The translations under genes and the position numbers were made by a program. A model generated the notes under the pieces. The model did no database searches. It saw only the letters and a program-made list of their open reading frames with translations, and had not been told where the DNA came from. DNA of 64,000 nt from Owenweeksia sp964619125 (GTDB lineage Bacteria; Bacteroidota; Bacteroidia; Flavobacteriales; Schleiferiaceae): positions 1 through 64,000 of the forward strand of contig CAZUCA010000012.1 in NCBI GenBank assembly GCA_964619125.1, in the 5' to 3' direction. Positions 32,595-40,416 of the stretch are shown piece by piece (the stretch's first letter is position 1; every line of letters begins with the position of its first letter).

Positions 32595-33110
32595 TTGGCT
32601 TTGATCCGCAATATTAGTAATGCCCAATTTCAGGCCCTACTCAAGCCTGATCGTTACCAGGTGTTTTTAATGGCTTCGGCCATCCCCATTCCATTCAACC
32701 TTGCTGTTCATTGCTGGCTCCTTATTCAACAAGGTGGCATAGTGAATAGGTGGGAGTTTGGGAAGTTCCGCAGCAGCCCGCATCCCGGGGGTATTGGGGT
32801 ACTGCACAATTTCTTTAAGCCGCTTGGTGGAATGAATCGCTATTTAGGCCTAGCTCAACCCAGGCACGGCAGTCATTGTTATGGCGTAGAAGAAGGCAGC
32901 GCCCATTCCCATGTGGCGGCAATGATTGCCTTTATCGAGTCAGAGAGCGGCAATTACCCCTTTAGAAGAAGCTATCGCTACCTGGGCCCCAACTCCAATA
33001 CCTATGTTCAGTGGATATTAAATCACTTTGAAGAAAGTACCCTAAGGCTGCCCTGGCGGGCCATTGGTAAAAATTATCCGGCACCCTTGCTCAGGAAACC
33101 CGGGCAATAA
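32595..33110 (+). CDS. DUF3750 family protein
   Basis: 171 aa with a TTG start at 32595; an ATG at 32670 would remove the first strand of the domain (VFLMASAIPIPFNLAVHCWLLI), so I keep the TTG. The family hallmark is near the C-terminus: YLGPNSNTYVQWIL followed by LPWRAIGKNYP. The middle has GSHCYGVEEGSAHSHVAAMIAFIE. This looks like a papain-fold/NlpC-like domain but the family's function is unknown. It overlaps the next, convergent gene by 20 bp. Confidence 0.7.
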   Translation: MALIRNISNAQFQALLKPDRYQVFLMASAIPIPFNLAVHCWLLIQQGGIVNRWEFGKFRSSPHPGGIGVLHNFFKPLGGMNRYLGLAQPRHGSHCYGVEEGSAHSHVAAMIAFIESESGNYPFRRSYRYLGPNSNTYVQWILNHFEESTLRLPWRAIGKNYPAPLLRKPGQ

Positions 33111-33381
33111 TTACTAAAATGAACCTTGCCACCAGGGCCAGTATTACCAGGGTAAGCAGCAGCGCTACCGTCATGGCTAAAAATCTTTTCTTTAGACTTT
33201 GCTGATGTTGAGCCTTGAATTCCGCTCTGATTGCGAGGATTTCCTGCTCACTCAATGGGCGATGTGCAATTTGGCGCTGCTTGTATTTTAAGGTATTGCG
33301 GTATTCACGCAGCCTTTTTCGCCGGGCCTTCCAGCGTCGGCGCAGGGCGGCAAATTCACGGTTTGTATGCTCTGAACCCAA
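33091..33381 (-). CDS. Small basic protein with C-terminal membrane helix
   Basis: 96 aa, TTG start (no other start in reach). The first 60 residues are very basic (REFAALRRRWKARRKRLREYRNT), followed by a polar stretch and one hydrophobic helix at about 68-92 (FLAMTVALLLTLVILALVARFILVII). Tail-anchored proteins of this kind may bind nucleic acids or membranes. Not recognised. Read antisense to the end of the DUF3750 gene. Confidence 0.5.
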   Translation of the reverse strand: MGSEHTNREFAALRRRWKARRKRLREYRNTLKYKQRQIAHRPLSEQEILAIRAEFKAQHQQSLKKRFLAMTVALLLTLVILALVARFILVIIARVS

Positions 33382-33397
33382 GGCTATCTATATTCAC

Positions 33398-33856
33398 TTA
33401 TTTAAGCTGAGCCTGGGGTAGATCCTGGTAGGTGCGTGCTACCAGTTTCCAACCACTGCTAAAGTGAAATAAGGTAAGGTATTCGGTGCGGAGATGCTTA
33501 TTGCCCCTCATAAAGCCGAGTTTTACCTGGGCCATATCCTGGATAACATCGATACGTTGATAGTGCAGGCTCACTTTCTGGTCTGCCGGAGGAGGGATGC
33601 TGCCGTTCGCCATCGCTTGCCTTACCTGCGTCAACCAATCCTGATAATCGCTGGTTATGACACTGTCACCCTCCACAAGAACCATTGACCGAAATTCCTC
33701 ACTGAATCCCAATTCAATATTGCGGGGGATACCCACATTGTAGCTGCCATTTATATAGGCTTCCAGAATCACTTCCTCAATGGCCTCCTTTTCGTACTGT
33801 GCCAGCAGGCCCAGGGGTGAAAGCAGGAGGAGAAGACATAACTTCGGCAGGTTCAT
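33398..33856 (-). CDS. Secreted NTF2-like (lumazine-binding-like) protein
   Basis: 152 aa with signal peptide (LLLLLSPLGLLAQ). The mature part shows an NTF2-like cone fold: EAIEEVILEAYINGSYNVG, a long central pattern, then VSLHYQRIDVIQDMAQVKLGF and LTLFHFSSGWKLVARTYQ. This is like the Lumazine_bd_2/DUF4440 group. A small-molecule pocket is likely; ligand or enzyme activity unknown. It begins 3 bp after the RhlE gene's stop on the same strand. Confidence 0.65.
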   Translation of the reverse strand: MNLPKLCLLLLLSPLGLLAQYEKEAIEEVILEAYINGSYNVGIPRNIELGFSEEFRSMVLVEGDSVITSDYQDWLTQVRQAMANGSIPPPADQKVSLHYQRIDVIQDMAQVKLGFMRGNKHLRTEYLTLFHFSSGWKLVARTYQDLPQAQLK

Positions 33857-33859
33857 GCC

Positions 33860-35200
33860 TTAGGATTTAGTATTTTGATTGCCTGAGGAACCCTGGCTTC
33901 GTTTATGGCTATGTCGCTTGCCCGGTTTGCGTTTAGAGGGTTTGTCACCATCGTGGGCATGGCGGTGTCCGGATCCTGCTTTGGGGCCTTTGTGAAATTT
34001 ACGGTGCTTACTTTTGGAGCCACCCCTGGGTTTTTTGCCTTTGCGTTCAGGCTCTTTCCATTGGGGGCCTTCACCAAATTCTGCGGGTGGGGGCAGTTTT
34101 TCAAATTGCCGTTCTATAAAGCGTTCAATACGGCTGAATTTGAACATATCGTCCTCATTTACCAGGGTGATGGCCAGGCCCTTGCTGGCGGCTCGGGCGG
34201 TGCGGCCCACCCGGTGCACATAATCCTCAGCGTCGCCAGGTACATCGTAGTTGATCACCAGGTCGATATCCTTGATATCAATACCACGGCTCAGCACATC
34301 GGTGGCTACCACAATGCGGGTTTGCCTCGATTTGAATTTCAGCAGTACCTCCTCCCGGGCGCTCTGATCGTAATCGGAGGAAATGCCCTCCACATTGTGT
34401 TGACGCGATTTGAGACTGCGGGTAAGCTGCTCCACTTTGCGCTTGGTAGAGCAGAAAATGATAATGCTCTTAAAATCTTTATGCTCAGCGAGGATATGGC
34501 GTACCAAGCGTCCTTTTTGCTCCTCATGCGCCAGGTAGATCTGCTGGGTTACCCCCTCCGCCGGTTTACTTACCGCCAGGTTAATTTCCTGGGGCTCCTG
34601 CAAAATTTCACGCGCCAGCTTCCTTATTTTGGGCGCCATGGTGGCACTAAAGAGCAGGCTTTGACGCTCCCTGGGAACGTGCTTAATAATTTTAATGATG
34701 TCGTCGTAAAAACCGATGTCGAGCATGCGGTCGGCTTCATCCAGAATCAGGTATTTCACCTGAGAAAAATCAACGTAGCCATTGTTGAGGTGAGCGATAA
34801 GCCGGCCCGGGGTAGCAATGATTATGGATGACCCATTGGTGAGGGCTTTGCGCTCATTTTCCCATGAAACACCGTCACCGCCACCGTATACGGCAAAACT
34901 ACTGGTGTGGGTAAAGTAGGCAAGGCCCTGGATCTGCTGATCAATCTGCATTGCCAGTTCGCGGGTAGGAACCAGAATAAGGGCGGCTGTGCCCTTTTGT
35001 GGGTGTTGGGTAAGCTTGTGCAGCACCGGTAACACAAAGGCTGCCGTTTTTCCGGTACCGGTTTGGGCACAGCCTATAATATCGTGGTTTTCGAGTATTA
35101 GGGGGATAGCTTTGTCTTGTATCTCCGTAGCCTCCTCAAAATTCATGTAGCCAATGGCTTCCAGCAGGGTTTCGTCGAGGCCGAATTCTTCAAATCTCAT
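33860..35200 (-). CDS. DEAD-box RNA helicase, RhlE type
   Basis: 446 aa. Motifs in order: Q motif near the start (TEIQDKAIPLIL), ARGQTGTGKTA-like motif I (AQTGTGKTAAF), PTRELAMQ (Ia), LDEADRMLD (II, DEAD), SATM (III), CSTKRK (IV), VATDVLSRGID (V) and VHRVGRTARA (VI). The C-terminal 75 residues are a basic, Gly/Ser/His-rich tail (KGKKPRGGSKSKHRKFHKG...), as in RhlE proteins that help 50S ribosome assembly and mRNA turnover. Cytosolic. It reads away from the MtfA-like gene with a 230-bp gap. Confidence 0.92.
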   Translation of the reverse strand: MRFEEFGLDETLLEAIGYMNFEEATEIQDKAIPLILENHDIIGCAQTGTGKTAAFVLPVLHKLTQHPQKGTAALILVPTRELAMQIDQQIQGLAYFTHTSSFAVYGGGDGVSWENERKALTNGSSIIIATPGRLIAHLNNGYVDFSQVKYLILDEADRMLDIGFYDDIIKIIKHVPRERQSLLFSATMAPKIRKLAREILQEPQEINLAVSKPAEGVTQQIYLAHEEQKGRLVRHILAEHKDFKSIIIFCSTKRKVEQLTRSLKSRQHNVEGISSDYDQSAREEVLLKFKSRQTRIVVATDVLSRGIDIKDIDLVINYDVPGDAEDYVHRVGRTARAASKGLAITLVNEDDMFKFSRIERFIERQFEKLPPPAEFGEGPQWKEPERKGKKPRGGSKSKHRKFHKGPKAGSGHRHAHDGDKPSKRKPGKRHSHKRSQGSSGNQNTKS

Positions 35201-35277
35201 AAATTGTTGTAGCGTTGTTCGGTCTAAAAATTTTTGAAAGATAGTCCTATCCTTCCTATAATTGGGTCTAATTTATA

Positions 35278-35330
35278 AAGCCTTTGAAATTTTTCATCAT
35301 CAGCATGATCCGGAAGGAAGGGAAAGGCTT
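35278..35330 (+). ncRNA. Hairpin with an SRP-like TCCGGAAGGAAG tip (uncertain RNA)
   Basis: In the gap between rhlE and the MtfA-like gene, AAGCCTTT (35278-35285) pairs perfectly with AAAGGCTT (35323-35330). The enclosed sequence contains TCCGGAAGGA, the GNRA-capped stem of the bacterial SRP RNA apical loop. The rest of the SRP consensus (AGCA after the tip, CAGG before it) is missing, and no promoter is clear. Probably coincidence or a small structured leader; recorded because the tip matches well. Confidence 0.2.
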
Positions 35331-35433
35331 TGATAGTGTTACAAGCATAAACCCAAAAAGTTGAGCTCTAAAAATGCCGGGCAGGGCATACCGCTGATTT
35401 TTTGCGCATCAATATATTAAAGGATCAATAAGG

Positions 35434-36240
35434 ATGAAAACAGACCCCGAAGCAATGAATGGCTGGATTGCCCTGGCGGGATTGGCTTTAGGGAGCGTTT
35501 ATTACTGGCACTACCGTCGTTACAGCGCCCGGGCAAGCTTTAAGACCGCCCCACTCAAGCCATTTTACCGTCAGGTGCTGCAGGCCTATTGTGGCTATTA
35601 CCAGGCTTTGGGTAGCGAGAATAAAAAGCGTTTTGAAGTACGTGTACAAAATTTTATCGATGCCAATGAGTTTATTCCCCGCGGTTACAGCCACCTCAAT
35701 GATGAAATGAAAGCGTTGATAGCCGGGGCAGCTATTCAGCTCACCTTCGGCTTTGAGCACCTCAACTTTGCTCATTTCAACAAGATTCTGCTCTATCCCG
35801 ATGATTATTATTCACGCATTACCCTCAAGTACCATCAGGGTGAGGTAAACCCCAGGGGTTTCATTGTACTCTCATGGTCTAATTTCAAAGAAGGTTTTCA
35901 CCATCCTGCCGATGGCCGCAATCTGGCCTTGCATGAACTGGCCCATGCCCTGCGCCTTGAAAATGCCATTCGCAACGCCGAATTCGACTTTATTGACAAA
36001 AAGGCCCTCAAGGATTTTGATAAACTTGCCCGTAAAGAAATTGAGCAAATAAGGGCAGGTGGTAAAAGCTTTTTCAGGCCCTATGCTGCCAGCAACCAAC
36101 ACGAGTTTTTCGCAGTAGCGGTGGAGAATTTTTTTGAGCGGCCAGCTGGTTTTATGCAGTATAATCCCGCCTTGTATCAATGTTTGGCAAGGGTCTTAAA
36201 ACAGGATCCACTGCGGCTTTTCAGTAAAAATGTAAATTAG
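35434..36240 (+). CDS. MtfA-like zinc metallopeptidase (M90 family)
   Basis: 268 aa with an N-terminal membrane helix (WIALAGLALGSVYYWHYRRY, around 12-28). The metal motif is HELAH in NLALHELAHALRL, and the Glu in HEFFAVAVENFFE is the third ligand/active-site segment. MtfA proteins are aminopeptidase-like zinc enzymes; in E. coli MtfA interacts with the glucose repressor Mlc. Here the role is not known. First gene of a four-gene plus-strand run ending with the CrtA-like gene. Confidence 0.88.
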   Translation: MKTDPEAMNGWIALAGLALGSVYYWHYRRYSARASFKTAPLKPFYRQVLQAYCGYYQALGSENKKRFEVRVQNFIDANEFIPRGYSHLNDEMKALIAGAAIQLTFGFEHLNFAHFNKILLYPDDYYSRITLKYHQGEVNPRGFIVLSWSNFKEGFHHPADGRNLALHELAHALRLENAIRNAEFDFIDKKALKDFDKLARKEIEQIRAGGKSFFRPYAASNQHEFFAVAVENFFERPAGFMQYNPALYQCLARVLKQDPLRLFSKNVN

Positions 36241-36244
36241 GATC

Positions 36245-36751
36245 ATGAATTTACCGGAACTGGCGCGCAAGGCTGCAAACTCGAAAACCTATCGTTTTTT
36301 ATTCAATCAGCTGCTTAAGGCCAAAATTCCTTTTAACCGGCCACACCATTTGCAGGTCAGTGAAATAACGCAGGAATACCTTTGTGTGGAACTTCCTTAC
36401 CGCCGCCGCAATTTCAATCACATTAAAGGCATACACGCCTGTGCCCTGGCTACCCTCTGTGAGTTTACCTCGGGCCTGCTGCTTAGTACCCGGCTTGATC
36501 CCAGCCGCTACCGCATCATCCTTAAAAAAATGGAAATGGATTATCACTGGCAGGCCAAGTCAAAGGTTAGCGGTGAGTTTGAGATAAACGAAGAGTGGTT
36601 GCAAGCCAATATTCTACTGCCGCTGCAGGAATATGAAAAGGTAGAGGTGAACTGCCGTGTGAAGGTGCACGATAAGGAGCGACGCCATATTGCCACCGGG
36701 GTTATACTTTGGCAAATAAAAGCCTGGTCTGCCGCGAGGGTGAAAATTTAG
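36245..36751 (+). CDS. DUF4442 hotdog-fold protein
   Basis: 168 aa. The pattern LKAKIPFNRPHHLQVSEITQEYLCVELPYRRRNFNHIKGIHACALATLCEF matches the DUF4442 branch of the hotdog thioesterase superfamily; NHIKGIHACALATLCEFTSG aligns with the usual GSxHGGVxxxL loop, but the residues are not the standard catalytic ones. Activity on acyl-CoA is likely but unproven. It starts 4 bp after the MtfA-like stop and precedes a small membrane protein by 18 bp. Confidence 0.8.
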   Translation: MNLPELARKAANSKTYRFLFNQLLKAKIPFNRPHHLQVSEITQEYLCVELPYRRRNFNHIKGIHACALATLCEFTSGLLLSTRLDPSRYRIILKKMEMDYHWQAKSKVSGEFEINEEWLQANILLPLQEYEKVEVNCRVKVHDKERRHIATGVILWQIKAWSAARVKI

Positions 36752-36769
36752 TTTCTGTATCTTTCAGGG

Positions 36770-36964
36770 ATGGTATCGAACCGGAGGGACTTTCCAAGCA
36801 TTTTTGCGGGGGTTTTGGCATTTTATGTAGTGATGACCTTTAACCTCGATAAACTGAATGATGGCAACCTTGTTGCCTGGATAAAAATTATTGTGGGCAC
36901 CCTGGCGGTGCTTTACCTCCTGTTGAATGGCTACCAAAAAATTAAGAAGGAACCGCATCCCTGA
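36770..36964 (+). CDS. Small membrane protein of unknown function
   Basis: 64 aa with two hydrophobic helices (about 11-24, FAGVLAFYVVMTFN, and 39-53, IIVGTLAVLYLLLN), a basic N-terminus and a basic C-terminus. ATG at 36770. No recognisable family. It is followed 13 bp later by the CrtA-like gene, so it belongs to the same operon; a scaffold or anchor role is only a guess. Confidence 0.6.
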   Translation: MVSNRRDFPSIFAGVLAFYVVMTFNLDKLNDGNLVAWIKIIVGTLAVLYLLLNGYQKIKKEPHP

Positions 36965-36977
36965 AGTACCGACAGGT

Positions 36978-37682
36978 ATGAAAGAGGGGACTCTAACCAC
37001 CGTAATATTTTTTCGATTTAACACTGCCGCCGGGCGCTGGTGGGCCTTTAAGCAGATGCGCCAAATGCCACCCCGGCTCAATAAGATGCCGGGTCTTTAC
37101 TTTCACAAAATGCTGGGTAGCGGTGGTGGTAGTGGCTTTAGCAGCTGGCCAGATTGGGGCAGTTATGCCTTGCTTGGCGTTTGGCGGGCAGAATCTGACT
37201 ACCAAAGCTTCCTAAACTCGCCCTTATACCGTGAGTTCAGTGTTCACAGCTGCGAGCACTTTCGGGTACAATTGCGCGCATTCAGGGGCAGGGGTAGCTG
37301 GAATGGTCGCAATCCATTTACAGGGCAAAAAGGGGAGGGGGACAGTGAGTTTATGGCCGTAATAACCAGGGCTTCCATCCGCAGGCGAAAGCTCTGGCAA
37401 TTCTGGCGCTTTGTACCCGGGGTAAGCGCTCATCTCTTTCAGCGGCCCGGGCTGATTTTTGCCAAGGGCATCGGAGAATGGCCCCTGGTGGAGCAGGCAA
37501 CTTTCAGTTTGTGGCGCTCGGCCGAAGCCATGGAAGGCTTTGCCTATCACAACCCTGCCCACAGCAGGGTGATAAAAAAAACCCGTGAACTGCAATGGTA
37601 TCGCGAGGAGATGTTTATGCGTTTTGAAGTGTTGGATATTCAAGGGAGCTGGCAAGGCAGAGACTTGGTTTACAGTATCTAG
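36978..37682 (+). CDS. crtA: CrtA-like carotenoid oxygenase (probable carotenoid 2-hydroxylase)
   Basis: 234 aa from the ATG at 36978; a longer frame from 36927 would overlap the small gene. It matches the spheroidene monooxygenase family: FHKMLGSGGGSGFSSWPDWGSYALLGVWR, then GRGSWNGRNPF, the very typical VITRASIRRRKLWQFWRFVP and GIGEWPLVEQATFSLWRSAEAMEGFAYHNPAHSRVI, WYREEMFMRF. CrtA enzymes are haem oxygenases that hydroxylate or ketolate acyclic carotenoid ends. In a marine flavobacterium a CrtA relative has been described as the carotenoid 2-hydroxylase of myxol synthesis. That fits this window, which has crtZ, cruF and a CrtD-like gene 10 kb away. Last gene of its run. Confidence 0.82.
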   Translation: MKEGTLTTVIFFRFNTAAGRWWAFKQMRQMPPRLNKMPGLYFHKMLGSGGGSGFSSWPDWGSYALLGVWRAESDYQSFLNSPLYREFSVHSCEHFRVQLRAFRGRGSWNGRNPFTGQKGEGDSEFMAVITRASIRRRKLWQFWRFVPGVSAHLFQRPGLIFAKGIGEWPLVEQATFSLWRSAEAMEGFAYHNPAHSRVIKKTRELQWYREEMFMRFEVLDIQGSWQGRDLVYSI

Positions 37683-37746
37683 CATTAATTCTAAAACTTA
37701 ATAGCCCCTTTGGTTGTAATAATATCATAACCAAAAACTCAAAAAA

Positions 37747-37932
37747 ATGGATAAACTGGAATTTAAAGGTAGCTGGAATGAAGCCAAAGGAAAGCTTAAG
37801 CAAAAATATGGCGATCTGACCGATGACGATCTCACCTATGTGGAAGGCAAAGAAGAAGAACTGTTGGGAAGATTACAGAAAAAGACGGGAAAAACCCGTG
37901 ATGAACTTCGCGGTGAAATCAGAGACCTATAA
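37747..37932 (+). CDS. CsbD family stress protein
   Basis: 61 aa. The sequence FKGSWNEAKGKLKQKYGDLTDDDLTYVEGKEEELLGRLQKK is the textbook CsbD four-helix pattern (repeat of GxxxxxxGKxKxxxG and the WxxxKGxxKxxxG start). Small, general-stress or sigma-B-type protein in other bacteria; function unknown. The lipocalin gene starts 11 bp later. An AT-rich block precedes it, but no clear TAnnTTTG box. Confidence 0.9.
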   Translation: MDKLEFKGSWNEAKGKLKQKYGDLTDDDLTYVEGKEEELLGRLQKKTGKTRDELRGEIRDL

Positions 37933-37943
37933 AGAATCTTTTA

Positions 37944-38486
37944 TTGAAGAATATTCTGAAAATTCTAAGCATTCTATGCGGGCTGCCTTTAGTGGTGGCC
38001 TGCTCTGGTTCTAGTCCTTTGCCGGTGGTGGACACTGTAGATCTCAAGCGCTACCAGGGCTTGTGGTATGATATTGCCCATTTACCCCAGTCAGACCAGA
38101 AAAACTGTAAGTGTATAACCGCCAAATACAACCTCCTGGAGGAGTACCTCGAATTTGTAAATACCTGTGTAGACAGTGAGAGCGGTAGCTTGTCGCAGCA
38201 ACCTGGTAATGCCTATCCCATTGATCGGGAGCGCAATGCCCGCCTTACCCTTAATTACGAAAATGATGGTTCGGGCTACGAATACTTCATTCTGGCGCTG
38301 GAAGAGGATTACCGCTATGCGATGGTAGGCACCCCTGACCGGCGCTCGCTTTGGATTTTGAGCCGTACCCCTGAGCCGGTAGCCCTGATTATGAAAAACT
38401 ACCTCAATCGCGCTGAGGAACTGGGCTTTAATACCGCCGAATTGGTATATACCGATCAATCTTGTTACGCAGAGTCGATAGAATAA
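37944..38486 (+). CDS. Lipocalin, Blc-like outer-membrane lipoprotein
   Basis: 180 aa from a TTG start; the signal peptide NILKILSILCGLPLVVAC with lipobox Cys20 leaves no room for a later start. The lipocalin GxW motif appears as YQGLWYDIAHLPQ. Strands of a beta barrel follow (CKCITAKYNLLEEYLEFVNTC, LTLNYENDG, YRYAMVGTP) and a closing NYLNRAEELG helix. Bacterial lipocalins bind lipids, often lyso-phospholipids or fatty acids. It follows CsbD and precedes the BrkB gene by 3 bp, suggesting an envelope-stress unit. Confidence 0.88.
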   Translation: MKNILKILSILCGLPLVVACSGSSPLPVVDTVDLKRYQGLWYDIAHLPQSDQKNCKCITAKYNLLEEYLEFVNTCVDSESGSLSQQPGNAYPIDRERNARLTLNYENDGSGYEYFILALEEDYRYAMVGTPDRRSLWILSRTPEPVALIMKNYLNRAEELGFNTAELVYTDQSCYAESIE

Positions 38487-38489
38487 TCG

Positions 38490-39395
38490 ATGAAACTTTT
38501 AAAATACCTGTGGAGAGTTACCCGTAAAGCCGGCGTGCGGTTTGATACAGATAATTGTTACCGCTTCTCTGCAGCCCTTTCCTTTTATACCCTCTTTTCT
38601 ATTGCGCCCATTATCCTTATTTCGATTTATGTGGCCGGGCTTTTTGCCCGTGACGTCGATTTTCAGGAATTGATGACCTCACAGTTTTCTCGCCTGGTGG
38701 GGCACTCCGGGGCTGAGGGTATTGGCGTTCTACTCGATTCATTGCAATACCAGGATCGCAGCAAATTCCAGCTGATTATCGGGATCTTTGTGCTGCTGTT
38801 TTCTGCCACCAATATTTTTATTCAGTTACAGGGCTCTTTCAATGAGATTTTCAAGGTAAAGCCAAAGGAAAATGCCGGTATCAAAAAGATTTTTCGCGAC
38901 CGGCTTACCTCCCTCGGGCTGATTCTTAGCCTGGGATTTATCATGTTGATTTCGCTGGTACTGGATTCGATGGTGATGGGTTTTCGCAACTGGCTGGAAG
39001 CGGCCCATAGTGACATAGCGGTCGATTTAATTACCGTTGGTGAGACCCTGATTCTGGCATCGCTCACTTTCAGTGTGATTTTTGCCCTCTATCGTTTTCT
39101 GCCTGATGTGAAAATACCTCGGCGCTATTTGCTGTGGTCAGCGCTGGTAGCCACCACGCTGATGCTATTGGGCAAATTCGGCATCAACTGGTATATAAGC
39201 AGTAGCCACTTTAATGATCTTGGCGGCGCCTCCGCTTCCATAATAATCCTGATGCTTTGGGTGTACTATTCCTCCTACATTTTGTTTTTCGGGGCCGAGC
39301 TTATTGGGGCCATGGCGGCAATTGCCGGCTATGAATTTAGAACAAGTCACTATGCTGCCCGTGTTAAGACTGTTCGAATTGAAAGCGATGAGTGA
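38490..39395 (+). CDS. YihY/BrkB family membrane protein
   Basis: 301 aa with six membrane segments. The N-terminus is typical (DNCYRFSAALSFYTLFSIAPIILISIYVAGL), followed by the loop GHSGAEGIGVLLDSLQ and later FRNWLEAAH. Once called ribonuclease BN, now known only as an inner-membrane protein family of unclear function. Its last 8 bp overlap the start of the topoisomerase gene. Confidence 0.92.
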   Translation: MKLLKYLWRVTRKAGVRFDTDNCYRFSAALSFYTLFSIAPIILISIYVAGLFARDVDFQELMTSQFSRLVGHSGAEGIGVLLDSLQYQDRSKFQLIIGIFVLLFSATNIFIQLQGSFNEIFKVKPKENAGIKKIFRDRLTSLGLILSLGFIMLISLVLDSMVMGFRNWLEAAHSDIAVDLITVGETLILASLTFSVIFALYRFLPDVKIPRRYLLWSALVATTLMLLGKFGINWYISSSHFNDLGGASASIIILMLWVYYSSYILFFGAELIGAMAAIAGYEFRTSHYAARVKTVRIESDE

Positions 39396-40401
39396 TTCTG
39401 ACATTCCATCTCACCTGGTTCGCAGTGAACCGGAGGCCTTTCCCTACCGGCGTCAAAAATGGGGGCGGGGGTATCGCTTCCTGGTTAACGGAGGCAGTAT
39501 TTTAGAAGATAGTGATAAGATCAGCCATCTTAAAGCGATCCCTGTACCGGCTACCTGGAGTGAAGTAAGGATATGCGATAATCCCAATGGCCACATCCTT
39601 GCGGTAGGTTATGATGGTTCCGACAAACTGCAATATCTCTATCACCCTGATTTTCTGGCCCATCGCAACCGCCTTAAGTTTGAGGACCTGCCGGGTTTTG
39701 GTATGGCCCTGCCCCGCATACGGAGGCGATTGCGTAAAGACCTGCAGGTTGAGGATTGGAATGAGCGCCGCCTGCTGGCGCTGATCGTAAAAATTCTCGA
39801 TAAGCATCATTTGCGGATTGGCAGCCGGGTATATGCCCGCAAAAACCAGAGTTTCGGACTTACTACCTTGCGCAAAAAGCACCTGCGGGAGGTTGACAGC
39901 CATATTAAATTTGAGTTTACCGGTAAAAGTGATCAACTGCGCGAGATACAACTGTCAGACCCTCATTTGGTGGCGCTGGTTGAAGAGCTCTCGGAATTCA
40001 GTGGCTGGGAGCTTTTCAGCTTTGTGGTAGAGGGCAAGCGCATTAGTGCCGATGCTCAAAAGGTGAACCGTTATATACGTGAGATAACAGGCGGCGATTA
40101 CAGTGCCCGCAACTTCCGCACCTGGGCCGGCACAGTCCTTACGGTAAAGTACCACCCTAAGGCCCTGAAAGTTATCGAAGCTAACCCGCGTAAAAAATTG
40201 AAAGCAACCTTAGTGGACCTGGTGGCGCAGCGCCTGGGAAACACTCCCGCGATATGTGAGGAATACTATATTCACCCTCGTATATTAGAGCTTGCGCAGG
40301 AGTCAGATTTTGACAGTCAGCCCTGTGATAAAAAATTTATACGGAATTCTTTGTTCAGAAAACACGAATGCCGTACACTGGAAATACTAACCAATAAATA
40401 A
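39388..40401 (+). CDS. DNA topoisomerase IB, poxvirus/bacterial type
   Basis: 337 aa from the ATG at 39388, inside the BrkB gene (8 bp overlap); a longer frame from 39304 is not likely. Single-strand cutting and resealing enzyme that relaxes supercoils through a 3'-phosphotyrosine. The conserved set is visible: RRKDLQVEDWNERRLLALIVKILDKHHLRIGSR, KNQSFGLTTLRKKHL, SARNFRTWAGTVL with a catalytic Arg/His set, and the nucleophile Tyr in AICEEYYIHPRI. This small bacterial TopIB has viral-like size; it is a scattered accessory topoisomerase. Confidence 0.92.
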   Translation: MSDSDIPSHLVRSEPEAFPYRRQKWGRGYRFLVNGGSILEDSDKISHLKAIPVPATWSEVRICDNPNGHILAVGYDGSDKLQYLYHPDFLAHRNRLKFEDLPGFGMALPRIRRRLRKDLQVEDWNERRLLALIVKILDKHHLRIGSRVYARKNQSFGLTTLRKKHLREVDSHIKFEFTGKSDQLREIQLSDPHLVALVEELSEFSGWELFSFVVEGKRISADAQKVNRYIREITGGDYSARNFRTWAGTVLTVKYHPKALKVIEANPRKKLKATLVDLVAQRLGNTPAICEEYYIHPRILELAQESDFDSQPCDKKFIRNSLFRKHECRTLEILTNK

Positions 40402-40416
40402 TTTCCACAAAACTAT

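Noticed and set aside
33905..34831. 308-codon plus-strand ORF opposite the RhlE helicase
   Set aside because: It is antisense to a complete DEAD-box gene with all motifs; its translation is low-complexity and hydrophobic in random patches, as expected for a shadow of GC-rich codons.
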